DNA of 64,000 nucleotides, from the NCBI RefSeq assembly GCF_963583255.1, contig NC_084803.1, positions 5,514,121-5,578,120 on the forward strand, read 5' to 3'. The notes under the pieces are model-generated. The model was not told the origin of the DNA. It did not search any database and was given only the letters and a program-made list of their open reading frames with translations. The DNA comes from Pyrus communis (lineage: Eukaryota; Streptophyta; Magnoliopsida; Rosales; Rosaceae). The first letter of the stretch is position 1. Each line of letters begins with the position of its first letter. Both the position numbers and the translations under genes were made by a program. Below are positions 11,566 to 22,141 of this stretch, piece by piece.

Positions 11566-14500
11566 ATGATGATCAAGATGGAAAAGAGACAACATCATCA
11601 AACACGTCTCATATGGTGCATGCTCGTGTTCTTATTCTTCTTCTCAATTCATACTTGTGCTTTGGATGGTAGTGAGGAACGTCAGCTTCTCTTATCCTTC
11701 AAAGCTTCTGTCAACGACCCTTCACACTACCTCTCAAACTGGAACACTTCAGCCAACACTTTATGCAATTGGCATGGCATCACATGCAACGACAATAACA
11801 ACATCAAAGCCATCGAGCTCACCGGAAGAAACATCTCCGGCAAGTTATCATCCTCCATCTTCCACTTGTCCCACATCGAAACCATCGACCTCTCCAACAA
11901 TCAGCTATCCGGTCAACTCCCCAAAGACATGTTCATCAGCGGGTCCAATTCGCTTCGCCGTCTCAATTTCAGCAACAATATCTTAACCAGCACACTTCCA
12001 CAAGGCTCACTCACGACCCTTGAGGTACTAGACTTGTCCAACAACATGATTTCAGGCATAATCCCAAACGACGTCGGATTGCTTTCTACCTTGAAGTTTC
12101 TTGACCTTGGAGGAAATATGTTGGTGGGAACCATCCCTAGCTCCATATCAAACATGTCTAGCTTGGAGTACTTGACTTTGGCATCAAACCAACTTGTTGG
12201 AAAAATTCCAACACAATTAGGCCAAATGAAGAACTTGAAGTGGATCTACTTGGGCTACAACAATCTCTCCGGCAATATACCGGAACAAATTGGTAACCTT
12301 TTTCTGTTAAATCATCTCAATCTAGTTTACAACAACCTCACCGGAGAAATCCCAATCACAATCAGCAACCTTACAAATCTTCGGTACCTTTTCCTCTACG
12401 GAAACAAACTCACAGGTCCAGTTCCACAATCCTTATTCAGTCTCGAGAAACTCGTTTCTCTCGACCTTAGTGACAATTTTCTTTCAGGAGAGATTCCCGA
12501 ATGTGTTTTCAACCTCCAAAACGTGGAAATCCTCCATCTTTTTTCAAACAACTTCACGGGAAAAATTCCCAAAGCTCTGGCTTCTCTGCCAAGGCTTCAA
12601 GTCCTTCAGTTATGGTCAAACAAGTTCTCGGGCCAAATCCCAAAACGTCTCGGAAATCAAAACAGCCTCACTGTCTTAGACCTTTCCTCAAACAACCTTA
12701 CTGGGAAAATACCCGATACGCTATGCGACTCGGGCCGGCTTTTTAAGCTCATCCTCTTCTCGAATTCACTCGAAGGCGCAATCCCGCTAAGCTTGTCTTC
12801 TTGCAAGAGCTTGAGCAGAGTCAGACTCCAGAACAACCGACTTTCAGGTGAATTATCGGCAGAGTTCACCAAACTCCCACTTGTCTATTTCCTGGATATC
12901 TCGGGCAACAATCTCTCTGGAAGAATCGACAACAGAAAGTGGGACATGCCATCTCTTCAAATGCTGAATATGGCGAGAAATCGATTTTTTGGGAAGTTAC
13001 CGGAAACTTTCGGGAGCCAAAAGCTGGAGAACTTGGACTTGTCCGAAAATTGGTTCTCAGGAAGTATCTTGCCGAGTCTCGGGACCTTTCCGGAGCTAAT
13101 GCAATTGAAGCTTTCTCACAATGAGCTCTCTGGTCCAATCCCTCAACAATTGTCTTCATGCAAAAAACTCGTTAGCCTCGACCTCAGTCACAACCGCCTC
13201 ACCGGCACGATTCCCACTAGCCTCTCTGATATGCCGGTTCTTGGGGACCTAGATTTGTCAGAAAACCAAATATCGGGCGAGGTTCCGCGGAATTTGGGCG
13301 CTAAAGTATCGCTTGTTCAAGTCAACATTTCCCACAACAAACTCCACGGCATATTGCCGCCCACAGCAGTGTTTCTTGCCATAGATGCCAGCGCAGTGGA
13401 CGGCAACAACCTCTGTGGTGGCAGTGACACTATGAGTGCTCTACCGCCGTGTAAGAGCGTTAAGAGAAACCCTACTTGGTGGTTTATTGTCACGTGTTTT
13501 CTTGTTGCATTATTGGCTTTTGGAGTTGCCAGTTATTTGTTTGTGCTATTGAGGAGGAGAAAGGAATTGGAGGTTAAATCGGTGGAGATCAAAGAAAGGA
13601 TTTGGGAGCTGCAGTTTTTCGAATCAAAGGTTTCAAGATCAGTTACGATTCATGACATTTTATCGGCAGCCAAAGAAGGTAATATCATTGCCAAGGGTAA
13701 GACTGGAATTTCATACAAGGGAGAATCGGTTTCCAACGGAATGCAATTCGTGGTAAAAGAGGATTCTGTGAAATCACTTCCACCAAGCTTTTGGTCACAG
13801 ATGGTTGAACTTGGGAAGCTTAGGCACCCCAATGTGATCAAACTGATCGGAATATGTCATTCCGAAGACGATGCGTATGTGCTTTTTGAGTATTGTGAAG
13901 GGAAAGTGTTGACTCAAGTTATGAGGGATTTGAGTTGGGATCAGCGCCGGAAAATTGCCGTTGGGATTGCGAAAGCTCTGCGTTTCTTGCATTGTTGTTG
14001 CTCGCCGAGCCTTGTAGCTGGTTGTATGTCACCAGAGAAAGTGATTGTAGACGCAAAAGGTGAGCCTCATATTCGATTGAGTCTCTCCGCACAAGTTCGG
14101 ACGGACTCCAAGGGATTCATTGCTTCTGCATACATTGCTCCGGGTACGTACGTACTTGACTGATATATACACACACACACATGCCAGTATCTGATTTGTT
14201 ATGAATGAATAATTAACGTTTAGAATATCTGAATATATATATATATATGCCATTATCTGATTTGCTATGAATGAATAATTAGAGTTTAGAATATCTGAAC
14301 TTTAAACAAATAAAACACGGTCGCATCTTCTTTGTGCATGCAAACAATTTATGAGTCTAGAAATGCTGTATACTAAATTTTAAAGCTTCATTTTGTAGAT
14401 GCTAAAGAAAGCAAAGTCTTTACAGAGAAGAGTGACATATATGGGTTTGGGCTCGTCTTGATGGAATTGCTGACCGGAAAAGGCCCCACCGACACTGAAT

Positions 14501-14763
14501 TTGGCGCGCACCAGAGCGTCGTCGAATGGGCACGGTACTGCTACTCAGACTGCCATCTTGATGTCTGGACCGACTCGATGATCAGAGAACACGTGTCGAG
14601 CAATCAGAACGAGATTGTGGAAACCATGAACCTAGCTCTTCACTGCACTGCTGGTGACCCCACGGCTAGACCATGCGCGAATGAACTATATAAAACCTTA
14701 GACTCCATTCTGAGGACAAGTAGTTCTTGTGTTCCTGGCCTAAAAGTTTCTTCACCTTTTTGA
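11566..14763 (+). CDS. SKM1-like: SKM1-like leucine-rich-repeat receptor kinase with atypical kinase domain
   Basis: Two exons (11566-14143 and 14399-14763) join in phase to 980 aa; the 255-bp intron is GT-AG. The first ATG of the frame (11566) gives a basic start and a hydrophobic signal peptide (to about residue 33). Next come an LRR N-terminal cap (W-N, C-N-W-H-G-I-T-C), about 22 LRRs of 24 residues, a membrane span beginning TWWFIVTCFLVALLAFG, and a cytoplasmic kinase-like domain. The layout matches Arabidopsis SKM1 (At2g25790), a plasma-membrane receptor reported to bind CLE45 in pollen tubes. In the kinase part the ATP-site lysine is plausible (FVVKED), but the catalytic-loop HRD position reads AGCMSPEKV and no DFG follows. 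By sequence it is therefore a likely pseudokinase or degenerate kinase. Exon 2 supplies the C-lobe (DIYGFGLVLMELLTG). A 66-bp tandem duplication lies in the intron. Orthology is inferred from layout and resemblance. Confidence 0.88.
14182..14299. repeat. 66-bp tandem duplication in the receptor-kinase intron
   Basis: The text ATGCCA-TATCTGATTTG through TTTAGAATATCTGAA occurs twice with a 66-bp period, separated by an (AT)n run. It lies wholly inside the intron 14144-14398 and should not affect the coding sequence. Confidence 0.8.
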
Positions 14764-15709
14764 TTTCTCCCTCTAAGGATTTTTGTTCCTGTTTTCAGCT
14801 TCTTTTAACTTAATTCTTTTTTCACTTAATTTTTTTCTTGGGTTTCTTATAACGTAATGTACGTGTTAATGAATTAATTAACACCTTTTATTGTATTTTG
14901 TAACATAAGGTGTTAATTAATTTTTAGTATTATAACTCAAATGTTTAATGGTATGTTTGACATGATGTTAAAGGAGAGGCTGAAATGCTCCTGTGAATTT
15001 TTCCGGTCCACATAAGGTAGATTGTCGTGGTGAAGTCACCAACTAGTACCCTTTAAAAAAAAAAAAGAGGATAGATAGCTCTTAAATCTTTCAATATGTT
15101 ATTTCTTCAACATGCTTATTGGCTCCTACTTGAAGCTTTGTTCAACTTAATATCTTATATGTAAACGATATAGATCAGATGGCGAAATGGATCAAATTGA
15201 AAGGCTTAAATCTGACAACAAGATCCAAACATTGCAGATTTAGACTTTAGTGTCTGATTTAGCTCCCTGATATTCCGTCTTGAAGAGAACAATGACACAA
15301 ACAAGACCTAGAGCTAGCCTTGCCGTATAGGCATTTTGGTGGTTTACTAGCTCAAAACGAGATTTTAAGATTTTAGAGTATTTTCGGTATACCTTGCTAT
15401 ATGTTTAATTTGTTTCCTATTAGTACTCCAAGAAAGTCTAAGGATAACATACATTATATAAACAACTTTTAGGGTGCTAGGGTTTGTTATCTTTCATATT
15501 ATCAATTAATAAACATTGAGATTTTCTTTATATATTTTCTTGTGGATTCCAGTTTATTTGTTCTTTAAGGTTATCGTTTGATATCTCTGTGTGATCGAAG
15601 AGTGTTAACATTGATAGAGCTGTTTCCGACCAGGCCACTATGCAGCAATCTTTCTTGTGACCTACATCCCTTCGAGGTAGCAATTATGATGCTTAATTAA
15701 TAAAGGAAT

Positions 15710-15879
15710 GAAGATCCTCTCCGGATCTTCTTTGTGAGGATCTTGAAGATCCTTACATCGTGTTCGTTTATCATATATCATGCAGTTAGAAATTACTTTA
15801 AATATTTTTATTTAAAATTAAACACAAACAGTACTTGACGAAAACTAACTGCACGATGTGAGTCACATAGAGGATCCTC
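15710..15879. mobile_element. MITE-like inverted-repeat element, 170 bp
   Basis: The ends GAAGATCCTCT and AGAGGATCCTC are inverted repeats. Further in, ACATCGTG and CACGATGT pair, as do GCAGTTAG and CTAACTGC, around an AT-rich centre. The layout resembles the element at 20348-20534 (GGATCC-rich ends, TCGT-G motifs, AT-rich middle), suggesting one family. No clear duplication of flanking sequence was established here. Confidence 0.6.
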
Positions 15880-17405
15880 ATTCTTAATAAAGACTACTGT
15901 TAATGATATCCATTAATTTCTTATTCTTCTATTAGCTCTATTTGCTCTTATTGCAATGATGAAAATGCATGATACAAGAATCCTTTTCTTTGATTTGTAC
16001 AGCTGATAATCTATCAGCAGCAGAACTACTCATGATCATAAGGGCTAAAATAGTTCGAAGATTCCACTAAAAGATCAATCTAAACATAAAAGTTTAAAGT
16101 AGCTGACATTTTTTAGGAGATCAAAAAACCCAGCTCAGTTTTGCTGGCATGCACGGATGTGATCATCTATTTTTTGAAGGACATTCATCTTAAAAGCCTC
16201 AAGATTTCAATGATGGTTTCTTGGAGACCATGCAAAAGGTTATTTGGCTTCTTTCTTTCCATTCAAAAAGCTCCTTTCCGATCATTATATATAGTCTTTT
16301 TCCTTTTATAATATATTACTCAATTTCTTAGGGGAGCTGGGTCATGCATTTTTCTTCTCCATTTTTTTGTTTACTTTGTAGATCAAAAATCAAACAATTT
16401 TGGATTGGGATTCTTTGACTAAAGACAGGTGGGTTTTGTTTACGATTTTTGATTGTATGATAATAATTGGATACACGTGCATCCCATCTCAAAGGTGATT
16501 ATGGTATATCACAGCAAGAACCCACTCATTAAGCACAACCCAAAAATGATAAATTTTTCGACCCAAATATAAATGCCCCTTAAAGTTGATGAATATTGCC
16601 GCCAACGCTGATCATAGTATGCTTAATTAGAAGTGCTTTTGACAACATGGTCGAAAGTATTTCCAACTAAAACTGTTATTTTATATTTCACCTCCCCATT
16701 GAATTTCAGCCATAAAAATTAATCCTAGCTAACTCGAACTAGCTCGAAACAAATTTAAAAGTGAAACATGAGCACAATGAAATTATATGGCGCCCTCGTT
16801 TACAACCCTGTTTTTTTATACAGATAGACAAAATACTTCTTCGATATAGAAACAATTGAAAACGCTTTACAAAGAAACACATAACATGCCTGCACATTCA
16901 TGTGCTTTAAAATGCAATTTCAAATGAACATGTGATAATCACTTGCACGTGTTATAAATTTTTCTTTGTGCTGCTAATAAAAGCAAAAGACTTCATGCAA
17001 AAGAACGTCTGGAAAACGGATGATATATAGGAAACATCAAATCCTGGTGTAAAAATCAAACATCTTTTGCAAAACGAATGTGGATCGGCTAACATACACT
17101 CACGTACTTCTACGGAAACCAAGTCTTGTACTATACACGGTAGGCTACGATTACGACAGCTATTAGAGAGTTGAAATCTACACTTTCTACAAAATTTCGG
17201 TTATTCACTACCAATGATCGAATGCAATCAAGACGTAAGTATTATTAACTCGGGGTATAAAACTTTATCAAATTCATTATCCTTAACAAAAATTAAGATG
17301 CTTTAGTACGTACTAGTTATTCAAAGAAAAAAGAAACATAAAGATTGGCTATAATTATAAGTTGAATCATTTAAATCTTGTGTTTTGTATCATTTAAACC
17401 TTGTG

Positions 17406-17406
<1 letters not shown>

Positions 17407-17439
<33 letters not shown>
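17407..17439. repeat. (TG)n microsatellite
   Basis: About 16 uninterrupted TG dinucleotides in intergenic DNA. Likely polymorphic in length. Confidence 0.9.
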
Positions 17440-17441
<2 letters not shown>

Positions 17442-17933
17442 GCAAGATTGCTTATCTGATTAATGTAACAAGTTTAATCGATGTGACGATAAAGAGTACT
17501 TAGCAGAAATGATTACCAATTAAACCATATATATTCGTTATTCTGATCTTAAGTAAAGAAAATTTGAAGAAAGCTACGTGCATGATGGGGACATGTACTC
17601 CAAAGGCAGATTTGTGCTTGATGACAATTAAGTACACTTTTTAAATTTGATAGAGATTGGAGAGTGCCAAGAGTGTTGATTGATGGAGGATGGGCCTTCC
17701 TCATGAGATCCTTAAACGGTTCGATAAAACCAATTGCTTACCAATTAGTATTACGATTATTCTTCACTTGTAAGTCGTGAGATGTTTCAAGTTCGTGAAT
17801 GACGTATTTTTTATTGACCGTGCTGGTTTGCCCACCACACTGAAATTTGAATCTCCCTTCTTGTAGATTAAATGCCACATTTGAGAAGGGCCTACAGATA
17901 ATAACTAGGATGTCGTGAAGTGCAGGGTTCTAA

Positions 17934-18652
17934 GAGCATCCTCAATGGGGGCTTTATCTTGCATGAGGCTACAACATTTCCACCCTTAGTAAGAAGTTTC
18001 ATCCCTAATGAGCCGGAAAATAGGGTTAGATCACTAGGGCTAGCAACTTCCTTTCTTGGGTAGCATAAAATCGGGCTACATCTAGCCCCAAAAAACAATG
18101 GGTCCCACAAAAAGTAGCAACCCATGTGTGATATCCCACATCGCCCAGGGGAGTAATCCTTATATGTATATTCTCATCCCTACCTAGCACGAGGCCTTTT
18201 GGGAGCTCACTGGCTTCGGGTTCCATGGGAACTCCGAAGTTAAGCGAGTAGCGCACGAGAGCACTCCCATGATGGGTGACCCATTGGGAAGTTCTCGTGT
18301 GAGTTCCCAGAAACAAAATCATGAGGGCATGGTCAGGACCCAAAGCGGACAATATCGTACTACGGTGGTGGAACGGGCCCAGGAAGTGGTCGATCCTGGG
18401 CCGGGATGTGACACCCTGTGAGCAAAATTCTATCACTCTTCCTCCACATACAAATACACTTATACTCTCCTTTTATTACTTTTTAAATTCTTGTTTCTTA
18501 CTTATTTTTCTTGCAATTTGGGTAATTAATGATTGTTTTAAATTCCATAAGAATTAAAATTTCAAATTGATTTAATGTTCATGGGCCATTGATGAGTGAA
18601 ATTTTCAAATAATTTTCCATCACTTTTCCAGCCTTATATAAAGCGGATGCTC
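17934..18652. mobile_element. PIF/Harbinger-like MITE interrupted by a Cassandra solo LTR
   Basis: The left end GAGCATCCTCAATGG and the complement of the right end GAGCATCCGC share GAGCATCC. The flanks are TAA on the left and TAG on the right, close to the 3-bp TAA/TTA preference of PIF/Harbinger elements. There is no coding capacity. The Cassandra LTR at 18127-18413 lies inside, so this element was there first. Confidence 0.5.
18127..18413 (+). mobile_element. Cassandra solo LTR with 5S-like segment
   Basis: A single full LTR starts TGTGATATCCC and ends GGGATGTGACA. It carries the 5S-rRNA-like segment at about 18215-18310 (CCGAAGTTAAGCGAG, GATGGGTGACC). There is no internal domain or second LTR, so it is a solo LTR left by recombination. 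Flanks CCATG and CCCTG match at four of five bases, consistent with a decayed 5-bp duplication. The 5S-like part is not a functional 5S gene. Confidence 0.85.
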
Positions 18653-20204
18653 TAGGGACTATTTAGCAAACTTTGGTTTGGAATTTGGCATTTTGGTGTT
18701 GGCATGTACGGTTTTTAGGAGATGATAGAAATTTTTTAGTTCAATATTTAAATTTCATCATTTTGTGAGAAATAAAAGACATTACTTGCCTCCTTTTTTA
18801 GAATATGAAATTCTTGCAATTACGGTCTGACAAGTAATAACCATATCAAGTTTGTTAGTACTCATTGACCATTCTTTAAATCTCCATTAATTAATTCCTC
18901 CTCCATCATGGAAAAGAGTACTGCGAAGGTGCATTTAGAGGCAAATTGAAGGAGATTGAAGAATAAGAGACCATAAACGAAACAAAACTCAAGATTTTTG
19001 AAATACTGTTGTTTTGAGCCAATTGCATCCATGTCGTCTATCTATTACTGGCACCAATGCCAGTGACAACGGTCCCAAATGGTGCACTACTGAAAGGAAT
19101 AAAGTAGGAAGGTGGGAGTAAAATTATAAAAGTAGAGTGGATGATTAGCATATTTAGTTGGTTTGGCAACTACTCTGGAGCAGACCTTGAACAAGTATAA
19201 TGTTCATTGCCCCTCAGTAACTTTGCCTACAAAACCACCCCTTCTGTCTGGAATCGTTTGATTTAGAGACTTATATTGGGATAAATAAATTATTGTTTTT
19301 AAAGTATGTTGAAGGAAAAATTTGTGTCTAGCTTGCAGGTAGAAGATAAATTAGTTATTGTTGGTGCAAACTTCATACACACTTGATTTGATGAAATTTC
19401 TCCTATAAGAGGACAAACACCGTTAACCTAATTGGCAAACACCTTGAGAGAGGGGGGGGGGGGGTGCAAAGGGCCTCTGATGCCACATCTAGAAAAGTAG
19501 TAAAGAGAAATAAAATTTGAGAGAATTTTTAGTAGTAAGTGGTGATTATCATTTCCTCTAATTGACTTGGCTATTCATAGGAAAGAAACCCTACTAGGCA
19601 GCTAGGAGGTGAGGTTGCAGAGCATACTAGGCATTTCTTGATGATGCAGGCCAAACTCCTCAATCCTGCTAGCTAGCACTTCTAAAGGTCCCTATTGGTA
19701 CATGCACAGGTGCGCAAAACATACAAGGGCAGACTAGGCTCTACACCATTGTACTAAGTATGGCCCGATGGCAGTACGTATTTTGGGTAGCTCAAAGAGC
19801 TCATTGTCCATTAGTGGCATAAAAGTCCAATTACCTTTGGAAAGACTACGTCTTTTCCCCTAGAGTAATTATGTGGTCTATTCACGACATCAACGGCAAA
19901 ACCGTCACATTGAGCATATTATCTGCATGTCCTTCACTTATGAAATGCGGTCAATTCATGTCTCCACAAATATGAAGAAAAATAGTCCATTAATTCCAAT
20001 TCCCCTAAATTAGTACAATTAGAAAGAAGAAAACATTCCTTCATGTCTAATCTCCAAATCTTCTCAATAGGAAAAATCATTATTCTTTACTTTTACTAGA
20101 CCTTAAATTTAAAAAGTGATTCATTTCAATATAATTATAGAAAGAAGAGGATATACACTCGCTGAAGCCTTGAAGGCTTTGAAGGCAGTCTCACTCAACA
20201 GTGA
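18653..20204. other. Intergenic stretch, no gene seen
   Basis: No gene or RNA recognised. A run of about 14 G is at 19451-19464. Confidence 0.5.
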
Positions 20205-20256
20205 GATCATAAATAAAGCATAAAGAAAAGTACAAAGAGTAGATGATAACCAAAAT

Positions 20257-20271
20257 ACATACATACATACA

Positions 20272-20336
<65 letters not shown>
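20257..20336. repeat. Compound (CATA)n-(AT)n microsatellite
   Basis: About eleven CATA units (20257-20300) run into an (AT)n tract (20301-20336). It sits inside the decayed HB8 3'-flank copy at 20205-20970, where the other two copies have no such expansion. Confidence 0.9.
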
Positions 20337-20339
<3 letters not shown>

Positions 20340-20347
20340 CTTATTAT

Positions 20348-20534
20348 GGAAAGGGATTCTCGCTGGATCCTTTTTCTTGTGATCCCGTGATCGTGACCAT
20401 TCATCGTACGGTCAGTTTTTGTTCAGTACTATTTATATTAAATTTAAAATTTTAAAATTTAAAATGATTTCTGACCGCACGATATACGATGAACGGTCAC
20501 GATCAAGGGATCCTTAGGAAAAGGATCCTTTTCC
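20348..20534. mobile_element. Mutator-like MITE with 9-bp target-site duplication
   Basis: The two halves form a long imperfect hairpin. The left begins GGAAAGGGATTC and continues GTGATCGTGACC-TTCATCGTA; the right is its complement, ending GGATCCTTTTCC. Flanks are GCTTATTAT (20339-20347) and GCTTAGTAT (20535-20543), a 9-bp duplication with one mismatch, which is the Mutator-superfamily signature. The element carries no coding sequence. It inserted into the HB8 3'-flank copy. Confidence 0.75.
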
Positions 20535-20792
20535 GCTTAGTATGTCTTTAGGTGCACATGCTCATGACAAAGAGAAATTTTTCAGCATATAGGCCAGTAA
20601 ACTAAAGGTCATAATATAAGTAATTGAAATATATTTTTTAGTTTCTAACCAATTTTATTATTCCACTTGGCATATCTAGTCGTATTCCCGACACACTAAA
20701 AAATTTCGTGATGACATACGATTTTTTAATTTCTAAGTTCTCTAGTTTTTGTCTTCTAAATCCTATGATGTTGTTCTTGTGCCCCCAAAGTT

Positions 20793-20944
20793 TTAAATAA
20801 ATGACAAGCGGATGAATATGAAGCAGATGCATCGAGCAGTTTCTTCTTCATTCAATTCCTTCCATGCTACTGCTCTCTCGTACGAGATCAACCTTCTCAT
20901 GCTTGACATGCATATTTGATAGTCCTCCTCAAAGACACACAACC
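20793..20944 (-). pseudogene. Decayed copy A of the HB8-like last exon
   Basis: Read on the minus strand, this aligns with the last coding exon of the intact HB8-like gene (40936-41082): TCGTACGAGAGAGCAGTAGC, TGGAAGG, GAATGAAGAAGAAAC and CATCTGCTTCAT are shared. Small indels and substitutions break the frame, and the start of the exon and its acceptor are altered. Homology extends on the low side through the 3' flank to about 20205, where the microsatellite and Mutator-like MITE are inserted. No upstream HB8 exons are present. It is the most diverged of the three copies in the window. Confidence 0.8.
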
Positions 20945-21317
20945 CCCAAAATTTGATTAACGAAAGGGTTAATTAATCATTGAATAATGCTAGAGACACT
21001 AATTTGTACATCAAAATTGAGTATCAAATGATGTGGCACGGGCTATATCATTCTTAAATGAACGAAATTTCCAACTTGTATTTAAGAGTAACTAATTTTT
21101 TTTTTTTAATAATATTCAATTTAATTAACCAAAATCATAATCTCATCAGGTCTACCATCTCCTCCCCTGCGCTGTTCGCCACACCATTACGCCGCCAGAA
21201 ACTGCAGATGACCTTGTTCATTCTTTCATAGTCGTTGGCTGATTTTTTATTTATTTTTTAATCGTCATATTCCTCTAATTTTGCCAACTTCGCTTTGGTA
21301 CTTTTCTGATATTCAAA

Positions 21318-22126
21318 TGGGAGTCGTGAATTCGTACTGTTGTTTCCATTGCATTTGCAGCATGATATCATTTGGTGTCCAAATGGTACAAAGCTTACTA
21401 GAGGTAGCCTCAAGAGACGATAAATTTGGCCCAATTCTGAGGTCAACAGGATTTTTGTTCTTCATTATTGGTCTTCTGCTGGTGCACCACGATTTGAAAA
21501 GCCGATTATCGAAAGGTCACCTAAAATAGCAAACATTGGAGGACATGGAGCATAATCTAGGAGAGGAAAAGGATGCCCAGCTTAAAAACCTAAGAGAGGA
21601 AAAGGGATCATGAAACAAGATATGTTGAATCAATCAATAGAGCTAGAGGCCACTAAGGAGCAAGTTAGAAATTTGAGGAAAGAGCTGACTGAAGAGATGA
21701 AGGAACACAGAGGACTGCGTGCGGAGATGGATAAGCTAGAAGAAGTCATAAGAAATGAATCCAACAAACAGGTACTTCATACAAATAATTATATCTTAAT
21801 TTGATCATTTGAATTGTAATTATTGTATTGTGAGTAGTATCAGATTATTTGTATAAATTCAAAGTAGTTGATTACACAATAAACATGGAAAAATCTCTTG
21901 GTTAGTGGAATTGTATGAATTCAAAAGTACTTGGTTGATATACATGCAGTCCATAAATCTCGTAGTAATTAATCATGATCATTTGTTCTAGGATCTGGTT
22001 ATAGCATATACATTCTCAGAGAATAATGAATTAGATCAACCAAGAACTGCAAAAATTGGATGGGTGCCTGAAACGGAGAGCAACTCTGCAAAAATCATGG
22101 AATATACTGTAGTAGAGTATGACTAG
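21318..22126 (+). pseudogene. Decayed copy A of an unidentified membrane/coiled-coil gene
   Basis: I do not recognise the family. The first part (21318-21526) encodes a hydrophobic span (TGFLFFIIGLLLVHH) followed by basic residues, then a stop. A charged coiled-coil segment follows in another frame: 21610-21771, rich in E, K, R and L and ending NKQ at a good donor (CAG|GTACTT). A last exon 21992-22126 (after TTGTTCTAG) encodes about 44 residues including PRTAKIGWVPETES and stops at TAG. Stops and frame changes between the first two parts argue against function. A sister copy lies at 27607-28413 beside the other HB8 fragment, so the pair was probably duplicated together. Confidence 0.55.
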
Positions 22127-22141
22127 AACGACTTCCACAAA

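Larger units (their letters stand above)
14764..17933. other. Intergenic stretch, no gene seen
   Basis: No open frame longer than a short chance frame and no RNA gene recognised. It holds the short inverted-repeat element at 15710-15879 and a (TG)n microsatellite at 17407-17439. The first 200 bp are presumably the 3' UTR of the receptor-kinase gene; an AATGAATTAATTAA stretch near 14870 might serve in polyadenylation. Confidence 0.5.

Noticed and set aside
18026..18436. 136-codon open frame on the minus strand
   Set aside because: It runs across the Cassandra solo LTR and MITE DNA; similar GC-rich LTR text gives chance frames at 61-261 as well. No protein family recognised.
20207..20455. Frames with YIYIYI and THTYIHTYIHT
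   Set aside because: Translation of the CATA/AT microsatellite.
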